Source: DATFAS01 sp035254305
GTDB taxonomy: Bacteria > Bacillota > Bacilli > Aneurinibacillales > RAOX-1
DNA: 48,553 nucleotides
Assembly: GCA_035254305.1 (NCBI GenBank)
Contig: DATFAS010000192.1
Location: forward strand, 1 to 48,553
Reading direction: 5' to 3'
The notes under the pieces were generated by a model, which did not search any database, was not told where the DNA came from, and saw only the letters and a program-made list of their open reading frames with translations. Position numbers and translations under genes: made by a program. Shown piece after piece: positions 16,647 to 24,380 of the stretch (positions within the stretch are counted from its first letter, which is position 1; each line of letters opens with the position of its first letter).

Positions 16647-17618
16647 CTACTCAATAGGATAAATACGATTTGTGGACAGAAGTTCCGTTACTGTACCTAC
16701 CTTTAATCCTTTTGCTCTCGCAGCCTCTAATAAGGCTGGCAAGGCTTTCGCAGAAGATTCAGTTGGGTGCATGAGTATTAAATTTCCATTAGCTAGGTTT
16801 GGCGTCAATCTTTGTATAATCGTGGAAGGAGCTGGTTTTCTCCAATCCACCGTATCTAACGTCCATAATAATGTCTTCATGCCTTCCTGTGCGGCTAATT
16901 CCACAACTCGTTGATCAAAAGAACCAGAGGGAGGTGCAAACAGGTTTGGCTTCAGATCTAATTCCTTCTCAATAACCTCGTTTGTTTTATCTATTTCTAA
17001 TCGAATTCGATTCATAGATAAGTTCTTCATATCAGGGTGTGAATAGGCATGATTACCAATTTCATGACCTGCCTCTTTAATTTTCCTGGCCTCATCGGGA
17101 TATTTATTGACCCATGAACCATCCAAGAAGAAAGTGGATTTCACCTTATATTTATCCATTACTTTTAATATTTCGGGTAAATACTCATTACCCCATGCTA
17201 CATTCACCATAAATGAAATCATCGGTTTGGATGGATTCCCCCGAAAAATAGGAGCAGGTTCAAGGTCAGCTAAATTGATGCGTGGTTTGACCTCTTCCAA
17301 CACAACTTCAGTATCTTCCCATTTTCCTAGCTGCTGCAACTTTTCATAGGTTTTATCCTTGTTAACCACTAAACCATTATACCCTGGAATGGCTTTCCAT
17401 ACTTGATCGATTCTTGCATCAATGGGTGCCGCTTCGTGTTTACTTGCGTATTCACTTAGTTTCTTTTCCCAATCGGGTTGTATGGGGGCCGTTACGGGTT
17501 GTCCTTTCACGGTGGAAACGTAGAGGTTAATTGCGGGAGAATTTAATAAATAGAGTAAAAAAACAAGAAAAAGCCCACTCACAAGCAAATGTGACTGTGC
17601 TTTCCACTTCTTCATCAT
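16647..17618 (-). CDS. ylxY: Polysaccharide-deacetylase-like protein YlxY (degenerate motif 1)
   Basis: A 323-residue exported or membrane-anchored protein: residues 8-27 (HLLVSGLFLVFLLYLL) form an N-terminal hydrophobic segment, and the NodB-homology domain fills the second half. The second metal motif is intact (GHEIGNHAYSHPDM), but the first motif, normally TFDDG, reads FMVNVAWGN, so the catalytic and metal aspartates are missing. The same degeneracy is known for YlxY relatives. The start is taken at ATG 17618, five bases after GGAGG; the adjacent ATG at 17615 is equally possible, and the further-upstream frame is not. Terminators bracket it from pnp, and a SigE-like box precedes it. Confidence 0.88.
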   Translation of the reverse strand: MMKKWKAQSHLLVSGLFLVFLLYLLNSPAINLYVSTVKGQPVTAPIQPDWEKKLSEYASKHEAAPIDARIDQVWKAIPGYNGLVVNKDKTYEKLQQLGKWEDTEVVLEEVKPRINLADLEPAPIFRGNPSKPMISFMVNVAWGNEYLPEILKVMDKYKVKSTFFLDGSWVNKYPDEARKIKEAGHEIGNHAYSHPDMKNLSMNRIRLEIDKTNEVIEKELDLKPNLFAPPSGSFDQRVVELAAQEGMKTLLWTLDTVDWRKPAPSTIIQRLTPNLANGNLILMHPTESSAKALPALLEAARAKGLKVGTVTELLSTNRIYPIE

Positions 17619-17668
17619 TCCCACCTCCATTAAGTAATAAATACAAACAATTATAAGCCCAATGGTAC

Positions 17669-17697
17669 AAGGTATGATGAAGTTCTCAAATATATTC
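17669..17697 (-). promoter_or_regulatory. Candidate SigE-type promoter of ylxY
   Basis: On the minus strand GAATATATT (17689-17697) and CATACCTT (17669-17676), 12 bases apart, resemble the SigE -35 and -10 consensus (KMATATT and CATACAMT). It sits just beyond the pnp terminator and about 50 bases before ylxY. This is a pattern match only. Confidence 0.35.
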
Positions 17698-17730
17698 AAA
17701 AAAGCTTCTTTAAGTTGAAGAAGCTTTTTT
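17698..17730 (-). terminator. Terminator of the rpsO-pnp unit
   Basis: AAAAAAGCTTCTT and AAGAAGCTTTTTT pair around a seven-base loop, directly after the pnp stop, with a run of T on the minus strand. Confidence 0.88.
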
Positions 17731-17735
17731 TTCCT

Positions 17736-19850
17736 TTATGTTGCTTGATTTTGTTGTTCCTTCTCTTGTTGTTCCTTTTGTTCCTTTAAGAGTACCTTGT
17801 GAGATAGGTTAACCCGGCCTTGATTATCAATTTCGGTTACCTTCACCATCATTTGGTCACCTACTGCTACAACATCCTCTACTTTGGCCACACGTTCTTC
17901 TGCCAATTGAGAAATATGTACTAATCCCTCTTTACCTGGGAAGAGCTCAACAAATGCACCAAACTTCTCTACTCTTTTCACAGTTCCCATATAAATCTGG
18001 CCAACAACTACTTCGCGAACTAGATCTTCGATTATTTCCTTTGCACGCTTGTTCATAGCTTCATCAACTGAAGCAATATACACTCGTCCATCCTGTTCAA
18101 TATCAATTTTTACTCCGGTTTCTTCAATAATCTTATTGATGATCTTTCCACCCGGTCCAATAACATCACGAATTTTATCTGGATTAATCCGTAAAGTGGT
18201 AATTTTAGGTGCATATTTAGACAGGTTAGCTCTATGTTCAGAAAGTGTTTCGAGCATCCGATTCAAAATGAACATACGACCTTCCTTCGCCTGCTTTAGA
18301 GCCTGCTCAAGGATATTTCGGTCAATTCCTTCGATTTTGATATCCATCTGCAGAGCAGTTACCCCTTGGCTAGTTCCGGCTACCTTAAAGTCCATATCCC
18401 CAAGATGGTCTTCCATCCCTTGAATATCTGTTAGCACGGTAACATGTTCACCGGATTTAACCAATCCCATAGCAATACCTGCAACAGGTGCCTTTAATGG
18501 AACCCCTGCATCCATCATGGCAAGTGTACTTGCACAAATACTAGCTTGAGATGTGGATCCATTGGATTCAAGTACCTCTGACACAAGGCGAATGGTATAT
18601 GGGAAGACCTCCTCAGAAGGGATAACAGGTTCAAGTGCTCTTTCACCTAAAGCACCATGTCCAATCTCTCTTCTACCAGGTGGGCGTAACGGTCTAGCTT
18701 CCCCCACACTGAATGGCGGGAAATTGTAATGATGCATAAATCGTTTAGATTCCTCTACTCCGAGTCCATCTAAGATTTGAACATCCCCAAGTGCACCAAG
18801 GGTACAAATACTTAAAGCCTGTGTTTGCCCACGAGTAAACAATCCTGAACCATGCGTACGTGGAAGGAGGTTAACTTCGCAAGAGATTGGACGAATTTCA
18901 TTAATTTTTCTTCCATCCGGTCTTACCTTATCATGCGTAATTAAACGGCGAACCTCTTCCTTAACGATATTATATAAGCTCTCAGAAATATCAGCTTGTC
19001 CATTAGGGAAAACCTCTGTAAAATGCGCTTTAGCTTCATCACTAATTGCATCAATTGCCTCTTGTCTAGCATGCTTCTCTTCAATTTTAACGGCTTCAAC
19101 AAGGCGGCTATGTGCATATGCACGTACAGCTTGATCGATTTCAGCATCCACTTGATGAAGACTGATTTCCATCTTCTCTTTTCCAATTTTGGCCTGAATG
19201 TCTTCAATGAAGCCTACGATCGCACGAATTTGGTCATGCCCAAACATAATGGCTTCAAGCATAACCTCTTCAGGAACTTCATTTGCCCCAGCTTCCACCA
19301 TATTGATTGCATCCTTCGTACCAGCAACAACGAGATGAATATCACTCTCTCCTTGCTCGGCAACAGAAGGGTTGACCACGAAATTACCGTTAATACGACC
19401 GACAACTACGCCACCAATAGGACCATTGAAAGGAATATCAGATATGGATAACGCTGCGGATGTTCCAATCATTGCGGCAACTTCAGTGGAACAATCTTGA
19501 TCAACTGACATGACAATATTGACAATCTGTACTTCATTACGGAATCCATCTGGGAATAATGGTCGAATGGGACGGTCAATTAATCGACTGGCTAATATTG
19601 CCTTTTCACTCGGCCTTCCTTCTCTCTTAATAAATCCCCCTGGAATTTTACCTACGGCATAAAGTCGTTCTTCATAATTCACAGTTAATGGAAAAAAGTC
19701 CAAGGATGAAGGCTGGTTAGAGGCTGTAACAGTTGATAATACAACGGTTTCTCCATAACGGACCATAACAGCTGCATTGGCTTGTTTTGCTACCTTACCA
19801 TATTCAATAGTAAGCTCTCTACCACCTAATTCATATTTAAAAACTTCCAT
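17736..19850 (-). CDS. pnp: Polyribonucleotide nucleotidyltransferase (PNPase)
   Basis: Phosphorolytic 3'-5' exoribonuclease, part of the RNA degradation machinery and important for competence and DNA repair in Bacillus. It has 704 residues from the ATG at 19850 (GGGAGG ten bases upstream). Two RNase PH domains (the first with GRPSEKAILASRLIDRPIRP, the second with FTRGQTQALS) flank an alpha-helical linker. They are followed by a KH domain (KIRDVIGPGGKIINKI) and an S1 domain (VGQIYMGTVKRVEKFGAFVE). The frame is open 46 codons further upstream, but that part is intergenic: AT-rich, with no family similarity. A terminator separates it from rpsO. Confidence 0.97.
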   Translation of the reverse strand: MEVFKYELGGRELTIEYGKVAKQANAAVMVRYGETVVLSTVTASNQPSSLDFFPLTVNYEERLYAVGKIPGGFIKREGRPSEKAILASRLIDRPIRPLFPDGFRNEVQIVNIVMSVDQDCSTEVAAMIGTSAALSISDIPFNGPIGGVVVGRINGNFVVNPSVAEQGESDIHLVVAGTKDAINMVEAGANEVPEEVMLEAIMFGHDQIRAIVGFIEDIQAKIGKEKMEISLHQVDAEIDQAVRAYAHSRLVEAVKIEEKHARQEAIDAISDEAKAHFTEVFPNGQADISESLYNIVKEEVRRLITHDKVRPDGRKINEIRPISCEVNLLPRTHGSGLFTRGQTQALSICTLGALGDVQILDGLGVEESKRFMHHYNFPPFSVGEARPLRPPGRREIGHGALGERALEPVIPSEEVFPYTIRLVSEVLESNGSTSQASICASTLAMMDAGVPLKAPVAGIAMGLVKSGEHVTVLTDIQGMEDHLGDMDFKVAGTSQGVTALQMDIKIEGIDRNILEQALKQAKEGRMFILNRMLETLSEHRANLSKYAPKITTLRINPDKIRDVIGPGGKIINKIIEETGVKIDIEQDGRVYIASVDEAMNKRAKEIIEDLVREVVVGQIYMGTVKRVEKFGAFVELFPGKEGLVHISQLAEERVAKVEDVVAVGDQMMVKVTEIDNQGRVNLSHKVLLKEQKEQQEKEQQNQAT

Positions 19851-19989
19851 ACGTCTTTTGCCTCCCTTCATGAAATTTAGATTTCGCCGTCTTACTATTA
19901 TTTCCTGCAAAACGAAATTTAAAAGATACAAATGAAACTTTAACCATTTTGTGGTTGAAATGATAAATTTTGCAACACTTAAAGACAAC

Positions 19990-20014
19990 AGAAAAAGCGG
20001 GGAATCCCCCGCTT
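19990..20014 (-). terminator. Terminator between rpsO and pnp
   Basis: On the minus strand AAGCGGGG and CCCCGCTT form an 8-bp stem with a four-base loop, followed by TTTCTG. It starts about five bases after the rpsO stop, so pnp either depends on readthrough or has its own promoter in the 140-base leader. Confidence 0.82.
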
Positions 20015-20018
20015 ATTT

Positions 20019-20288
20019 CTATCGACGTAAACCAAGTTTGTTGATAAGCTCACGGTAGCGAGTGATATCAACATTCTTAAGGTAGTTCAATAGGTTACGA
20101 CGTTGACCTACCATCTTCAAAAGACCACGACGAGAGTGGTGATCTTTCTTGTGTGTACGCAAATGGTCATTCAAATAGTTAATCTTCTCCGTAAGGATAG
20201 CGATCTGTACTTCTGGAGAACCTGTATCAGATTCATGTACACGATATTCTTCGATTAACTGTTGCTTACGTTCTTGTGTTAAAGCCAT
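20019..20288 (-). CDS. rpsO: 30S ribosomal protein S15
   Basis: Primary 16S rRNA-binding protein of the small subunit platform. It has 89 residues, the standard length. It contains HESDTGSPEVQIAILTEKI and the rRNA-binding HKKDHHSRRGLLKMVGQRR. The start is the ATG at 20288, with AAAGGAGGTG nine bases before it. An upstream in-frame extension of 21 codons encodes nothing S15-like. S15 commonly represses its own translation; the 70-base leader can form small stems, but I cannot identify a known S15 regulatory fold. Confidence 0.98.
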   Translation of the reverse strand: MALTQERKQQLIEEYRVHESDTGSPEVQIAILTEKINYLNDHLRTHKKDHHSRRGLLKMVGQRRNLLNYLKNVDITRYRELINKLGLRR

Positions 20289-20359
20289 CCTTTTCACCTC
20301 CTTTATAATCGCCAGTAGCCTAGATAAATCGTCGGTGACTCGATTCTCCACGCTATGGT
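20289..20359 (-). promoter_or_regulatory. rpsO leader with small alternative stems
   Basis: Between the 73-residue gene and rpsO the minus strand has AATCG followed by two downstream CGATT segments, either of which it could pair with. A GUC-ACC-GAC hairpin lies inside, and the second CGATT sits about six bases before the ribosome binding site. This layout would suit translational feedback by S15, but no family match was possible. Confidence 0.3.
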
Positions 20360-20581
20360 TTACTTACCGATCACAGTAATGACCAATCGTCCCTGTGCAA
20401 TATCCTTGCCTACAATGTCGAACATTCTACCACTACCTGCTAGAAAACCACGAAACCGGGTTGCAACGGGTACAGTCCCTGGTATGGACTTTGCTGCGCG
20501 AATGATATCCTGGATGGATATCCCATGTTGTCTATTTTCCTTTAATCTTTGCTTTACATGTGAAGTTATGATCACATGCAT
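20360..20581 (-). CDS. Unknown 73-residue basic protein
   Basis: I do not recognise this gene with certainty. The opening ITSHVKQRLKEN, the central GISIQDII and the closing RLVITVIGK strand give an alpha/beta layout distantly like DUF4258/RelE-type small proteins, many of which are toxins. This is a resemblance by eye only. It is basic, with no signal peptide or membrane segment. The ATG lies three bases after the stop of the 76-residue gene, so translation is probably coupled; AAGGA sits about 20 bases upstream, and no well-spaced ribosome binding site is seen. It ends about 70 bases before rpsO. Confidence 0.62.
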   Translation of the reverse strand: MHVIITSHVKQRLKENRQHGISIQDIIRAAKSIPGTVPVATRFRGFLAGSGRMFDIVGKDIAQGRLVITVIGK

Positions 20582-20584
20582 CGC

Positions 20585-20815
20585 TTATGGATAAGGAATT
20601 TCTTCCTTAACCTCAGTATACACCTGTTCAAGATAAATGGAAAACAATGAGTCTTGAAAGGCCAACCTATTGGCATCTGTCAATCCGTTTCTCCGGTAGA
20701 TCTTCGAAATTTCCTTATGAAGTTTCTTAAATTCAGAACTACAGCATATGGTAGCAACATCCTGGCATAGTTCACTTAAACGTCGATCATTTCCTTCGGC
20801 CTGAGGTAATTTCAT
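20585..20815 (-). CDS. Unknown 76-residue helical protein
   Basis: Not recognised. The sequence looks helical and charged (SELCQDVATICC, EFKKLHKEISKIYRR, FSIYLEQVYTEVKEE), with two adjacent cysteines near residue 24 and no membrane segment. The ATG has GAAGGGAG about nine bases upstream and a good sigma-A-like promoter about 110 bases upstream (20929-20957). It is followed three bases later by the 73-residue gene, a spacing typical of a two-gene unit. Position between ribF and rpsO is not occupied by a gene in B. subtilis as I know it. Confidence 0.6.
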   Translation of the reverse strand: MKLPQAEGNDRRLSELCQDVATICCSSEFKKLHKEISKIYRRNGLTDANRLAFQDSLFSIYLEQVYTEVKEEIPYP

Positions 20816-20928
20816 GCTAGCAGCTCCCTTCCTGTCATATTACATAAAATATCCCCATAACTAAAAAAGTTAAAAGAACGATATAACGAGGAGTGTTTCG
20901 CTTTAGCCTTAATGAAATTACCATGAGT

Positions 20929-20957
20929 AGTATAACATATGTTGATGGACGAGTAAA
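20929..20957 (-). promoter_or_regulatory. Sigma-A-like promoter before the two small genes and rpsO
   Basis: On the minus strand TTTACT (20952-20957), a 17-base spacer, and TATACT (20929-20934): four and five matches of six to consensus. It lies in the 188-base gap after ribF and would drive the 76- and 73-residue genes, and possibly rpsO-pnp. Confidence 0.6.
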
Positions 20958-21003
20958 ATAAATTCTAAAGGCTATTATTAAAAATATGTTTTAGAGCTAC
21001 TAT

Positions 21004-21939
21004 TTAGACCAATTTGCTTAGCTTTTCTCTAACACATTGGACATCACTTTGAATTTGCCTTACTAATTGCTCTACACCAGCAAACTTTTGCTCCACACGA
21101 ATAAAGAAAAGAAATTCTACGAGGATTTCTTGATCATAAATCTCGTCATGAAAATCGAAAATATGAACTTCGAGGCTTTTTTCCTTTCTCTCTTGTTCAA
21201 AAGTAGGATTAATCCCGATGTTCATCACACCGTAATAGCTCTTGTCCTGGATTTTTACTCTCACCCCGTATACACCTGTTCGGGGAATTAAATAGGGGTT
21301 CTTAGGTTTTAAATTGGCTGTAGGAAATCCAATTTGGCGACCTCTTTTTTCACCATGAACGACGAGTCCACTTATACTATAGGGCCTACCTAAGAAATCA
21401 TTTGCCTCTTCTATCTTCCCTCCGTATAGATACTCACGGATCACTGTACTACTAATCTTTTCTCCATATCGAGTAATCGGTGAAATTACTTCAAGATCAT
21501 AGCGTTGGTTACTATGCTCTTTTAACGTAAAGGCTGTTCCCTTCCCTTTGTAGCCAAAAGTATAATCAAATCCAACTACAATATGTCTTGCCTGCAATGG
21601 GATTAGAAATTCATCAATAAAATCTTCAGGATAAATAGAAGAGAAAGCAATATCAAAGTGAATCACATAAACAATATCAATACCAAATCCACTCAGAACT
21701 TCAAGCTTGGCCTCTAACGGTGTGAGGTAATTCGTAAAACCACTTTGTCCAAGTATCTCGCGGGGGTGTGGATGAAATGTCATGACTGCAGAAGCTAACT
21801 CCCGTTCTTTAGCTACATCTACAGCTCGCTGAATCACTCTTCTATGCCCCCTATGGATCCCATCAAAATATCCAATGGCAAGTGAACATGGTTGAAACGT
21901 TTCGTTATGTAGTGGATATTGCAAATGCTTAATGATCAT
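21004..21939 (-). CDS. ribF: Bifunctional riboflavin kinase/FAD synthetase
   Basis: Makes FMN and then FAD. It has 311 residues. The N-terminal nucleotidyltransferase domain carries GYFDGIHRGHRRVI (near residues 23-36), GFDYTFGYKGKG and ISSTVIREYL. The C-terminal riboflavin kinase domain carries GRQIGFPTANL and the beta-barrel segment GVYGVRVKI...GVMNIGINPTF. It is called ribC in B. subtilis. The ATG follows a GGGAGGGG ribosome binding site 15 bases after truB, so the two are co-transcribed, which is the usual arrangement. Confidence 0.97.
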   Translation of the reverse strand: MIIKHLQYPLHNETFQPCSLAIGYFDGIHRGHRRVIQRAVDVAKERELASAVMTFHPHPREILGQSGFTNYLTPLEAKLEVLSGFGIDIVYVIHFDIAFSSIYPEDFIDEFLIPLQARHIVVGFDYTFGYKGKGTAFTLKEHSNQRYDLEVISPITRYGEKISSTVIREYLYGGKIEEANDFLGRPYSISGLVVHGEKRGRQIGFPTANLKPKNPYLIPRTGVYGVRVKIQDKSYYGVMNIGINPTFEQERKEKSLEVHIFDFHDEIYDQEILVEFLFFIRVEQKFAGVEQLVRQIQSDVQCVREKLSKLV

Positions 21940-21954
21940 CTCTTTTTCCCCTCC

Positions 21955-22866
21955 CTAGTGAAAAACCTTCTCTGGCTTCCCCCAGACAACTCCATTATAG
22001 AGGTAAGTTCGATATAGGGCGATAAAATTTTGATCGGTTCCATATATACGGAGAAGGATTCCCTCTTCTAGGTCTTTTTCTATTTTGAGTCGTTTGCCAT
22101 TAAAGACATCGAGAGCTTCCTCATGATTAACGGTATAATCAGGGTAATGGAGCAATCCTTCATCTATTGGCCTCAAGAAGCCTTGCACTTTTCCTTCCGT
22201 AACGGCCTTTTCAAGCTCTTCAAACGTTAAACAATCTTTCAATTGAAAAGGACCACTCGCAATTCTCTGGAGATATTTCATATGGGCTGGGTATCCAAGT
22301 TCCTTCCCTATATCCACACATAATGTTCTCACATAAGTTCCCTTAGAACACCTAACTCGAAAGGTTACTTCTGGAAAGGGTTGTTCAAGTGACATAGCTT
22401 CAATCTCAATGCTATAGATCGTAACCTTCCTTGCTTTACGTTCTACCTCTTTTCCTTCTCTTGCTAATTCATAAAGCCTAACACCATTGATCTTAATAGC
22501 CGAATACATAGGAGGAACTTGCTCAATCTCCCCAACAAATTTCATCACCATTGCTCTTACTTGTTCCTCTGTGAATGTTGGAGATACCGCTTGTTCTTCT
22601 ATCAACTCTCCATCGGCATCTTCCGTTGTCGTCGATCTTCCAATTTGAATTGTTGCATGATATTCCTTAGGTAAATCTTGAATATATTCAACAACACGTG
22701 TAGCCTGTCCAATGCATATAGGCAAGACTCCCGTAACGGATGGATCCAATGTTCCCGTATGTCCTACCCGTTTTGTTCTTAAAATCCTGCGAATCTTGTT
22801 CACACAATCATGGGAAGTAAATCCTGCTGGTTTCAATAGTGGAAGAATACCCTTTAGTTCACTCAT
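21955..22866 (-). CDS. truB: tRNA pseudouridine(55) synthase
   Basis: Converts uridine 55 in the T-loop of tRNAs to pseudouridine. It has 303 residues. The catalytic aspartate is in GHTGTLDPSVTG near residue 41. Further family blocks are KEYHATIQIGRSTTTEDADG, PPMYSAIKING and RCSKGTYVRTL. Its ATG overlaps the end of the upstream DHH phosphoesterase gene by four bases, showing tight coupling in the rbfA-nrnA-truB-ribF string. Confidence 0.97.
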   Translation of the reverse strand: MSELKGILPLLKPAGFTSHDCVNKIRRILRTKRVGHTGTLDPSVTGVLPICIGQATRVVEYIQDLPKEYHATIQIGRSTTTEDADGELIEEQAVSPTFTEEQVRAMVMKFVGEIEQVPPMYSAIKINGVRLYELAREGKEVERKARKVTIYSIEIEAMSLEQPFPEVTFRVRCSKGTYVRTLCVDIGKELGYPAHMKYLQRIASGPFQLKDCLTFEELEKAVTEGKVQGFLRPIDEGLLHYPDYTVNHEEALDVFNGKRLKIEKDLEEGILLRIYGTDQNFIALYRTYLYNGVVWGKPEKVFH

Positions 22867-23849
22867 TTATGATCATTCCAAGCTTCCTTAAGTTTTTGCT
22901 CTAGAGCTGCTCCCGCTTCTTCAAGACTCCCTCTAAAGGAGCATCCAGCAGCCCTTGCATGTCCTCCTCCGCCAAGAGCCTTCGCTATGGCGGATACATC
23001 CACTTCCTGTCGCGATCTAAGACTCATCTTCACGAGATCATGATCAACCTGTTTAAGTAGAATGCCAACTTCAACCCCCTCAATATTTCGGGCGTAATTC
23101 ACAATACCTTCCATATCTTCAGAGCTTGCTCCGGAGCTTTCCACCATTTCTTGTGTAATGGTTAATTTAGCAACCTTTCCATCAGAAGACAACTCCAATG
23201 TAGGTAAAACAAGCTGTAATAGTCGGATGTAGGTAGAGCTAATCGTCTCTAAACAACGTTCTGCAATTTCTGCAGGTTTAACCCCATGGCTGAGAAGATC
23301 TGCTGCCTTTCTCATAACTTCAGAATTCGTATTCGAGTAACGAAAACCACCTGTATCGGTCAGAATTCCCATATACAAATTATTAGCCAAAGAGACAGTA
23401 AGTGAAATTCCCAGTTCAATCACCAAATCATATAAAATCTCACAGGTTGCACAAGCATCCGTACGAACAAGATTAACCTGTCCAAACAAATCATTGGTTG
23501 GATGATGGTCAATATTTAAGAGTTCTGCGTTCTCCGCAAGATACTCTGCACTTTTCCCTAAACGTTTGTAATCTCCACAATCTAGTGCAATGGCATAATT
23601 GTATTTCTGCTCAAGTGGATGCGCAGTAAGATTTTGAACTTGATTTCCTAATTCCCCAGTTAAGAATTTCTTAGGAGTTTCTCCCTCATTGACAAGTGTA
23701 AAGGATTTACCAAGTGTCTTAAGTATGTATCCCATTGCAAGCAGAGAACCCGTGGCATCTCCATCAGGGCTAACATGGTTAATAACAAGAAAATGGTCGT
23801 TTTCCTTGAGGAAACGACCAGCCGCAGCTAGTGCTTGTTTATGGTTCAT
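22863..23849 (-). CDS. nrnA: DHH/DHHA1 phosphoesterase (NrnA family, nanoRNase/pAp phosphatase)
   Basis: Predicted to degrade very short oligoribonucleotides and/or dephosphorylate 3'-phosphoadenosine 5'-phosphate. It has 328 residues. DHH-domain metal motifs are HVSPDGDATGS near residue 25, LDCGD near 90 and the namesake NIDHHPTND near 112. The DHHA1 domain ends with GGGGHARAAGC. B. subtilis keeps nrnA elsewhere, whereas many other Firmicutes place it between rbfA and truB as here. Both ends are coupled: it overlaps truB by four bases and rbfA by one. Activity on pAp versus nanoRNA cannot be told from sequence. Confidence 0.92.
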   Translation of the reverse strand: MNHKQALAAAGRFLKENDHFLVINHVSPDGDATGSLLAMGYILKTLGKSFTLVNEGETPKKFLTGELGNQVQNLTAHPLEQKYNYAIALDCGDYKRLGKSAEYLAENAELLNIDHHPTNDLFGQVNLVRTDACATCEILYDLVIELGISLTVSLANNLYMGILTDTGGFRYSNTNSEVMRKAADLLSHGVKPAEIAERCLETISSTYIRLLQLVLPTLELSSDGKVAKLTITQEMVESSGASSEDMEGIVNYARNIEGVEVGILLKQVDHDLVKMSLRSRQEVDVSAIAKALGGGGHARAAGCSFRGSLEEAGAALEQKLKEAWNDHK

Positions 23850-24199
23850 TACTCCGCATCCTTTTTGATATCGTTTAGAAGCGTTTCAATTTTGCTTCCA
23901 TATTCAATCGATTCATCAATTTTAAATATAAGTTCAGGTGTATGGCGGAGTTGAATTCTTTTCCCAAGCTCAGATCGAATAAAGCCTTTGGCCTTCTGTA
24001 GTGCAGCCATTGAATTTTCTCTCTGCTCCTCTTTGCCCATAACACTGATGAATACCTTCGCCTGCTGTAGATCTCCTGTAACTTCCACACCCGTTACAGT
24101 AACAAATCCAATACGGGGATCTTTAATTTCTCGTTGAATAATCTGGCTTAATTCTTTTTTCATCTGTTCACCAATACGGCTAACACGTACTTTACTCAT
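23849..24199 (-). CDS. rbfA: 30S ribosome-binding factor A
   Basis: Assists maturation of the 16S rRNA 5' end and 30S subunit in the cold and during normal growth. It has 116 residues from the ATG at 24199 and a KH-like fold. Typical blocks are RIGEQMKKELSQII, DPRIGFVTVTGVEVTGDL, and KGFIRSELGKRIQLRHTPEL. The start is chosen because AAGG lies eight bases before it and orthologues begin close to RxxRIGEQ; a GTG at 24208 and an ATG at 24205 are in frame. It is separated from infB by 180 bases that contain two hairpins. Confidence 0.95.
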   Translation of the reverse strand: MSKVRVSRIGEQMKKELSQIIQREIKDPRIGFVTVTGVEVTGDLQQAKVFISVMGKEEQRENSMAALQKAKGFIRSELGKRIQLRHTPELIFKIDESIEYGSKIETLLNDIKKDAE

Positions 24200-24259
24200 G
24201 GCCATCACCTTTTTTGAAAGCCTTTACGGCTCTTTTTTCAGCTTATACTTTTAGTTAGA

Positions 24260-24298
24260 AAATATCTGCCACCAGTACCCTCTGGTCGCAGATATTTT
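24260..24298 (-). terminator. Long hairpin between infB and rbfA
   Basis: On the minus strand AAATATCTGC pairs with GCAGATATTT, and ACCAG with CTGGT inside it, a roughly 15-bp stem with one mismatch, followed by TCTAAC. It can act as a (partial) terminator inside what is elsewhere a continuous operon. Confidence 0.65.
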
Positions 24299-24324
24299 TC
24301 TTCTTTATTTTACTCTACAATGCT

Positions 24325-24342
24325 TAGGGCAATCCCTAAGTA
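24325..24342 (-). terminator. Second small hairpin after infB
   Basis: CTTAGGG - CAAT - CCCTAAG on the plus strand, a perfect 7-bp stem 38 bases after the infB stop, without a clear U-tract. It may protect the 3' end of infB mRNA or serve as a weak pause/termination site. Confidence 0.45.
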
Positions 24343-24380
24343 TTTGTTGGTGTATCATCTAGCACAGATGTAGCTAGGTT

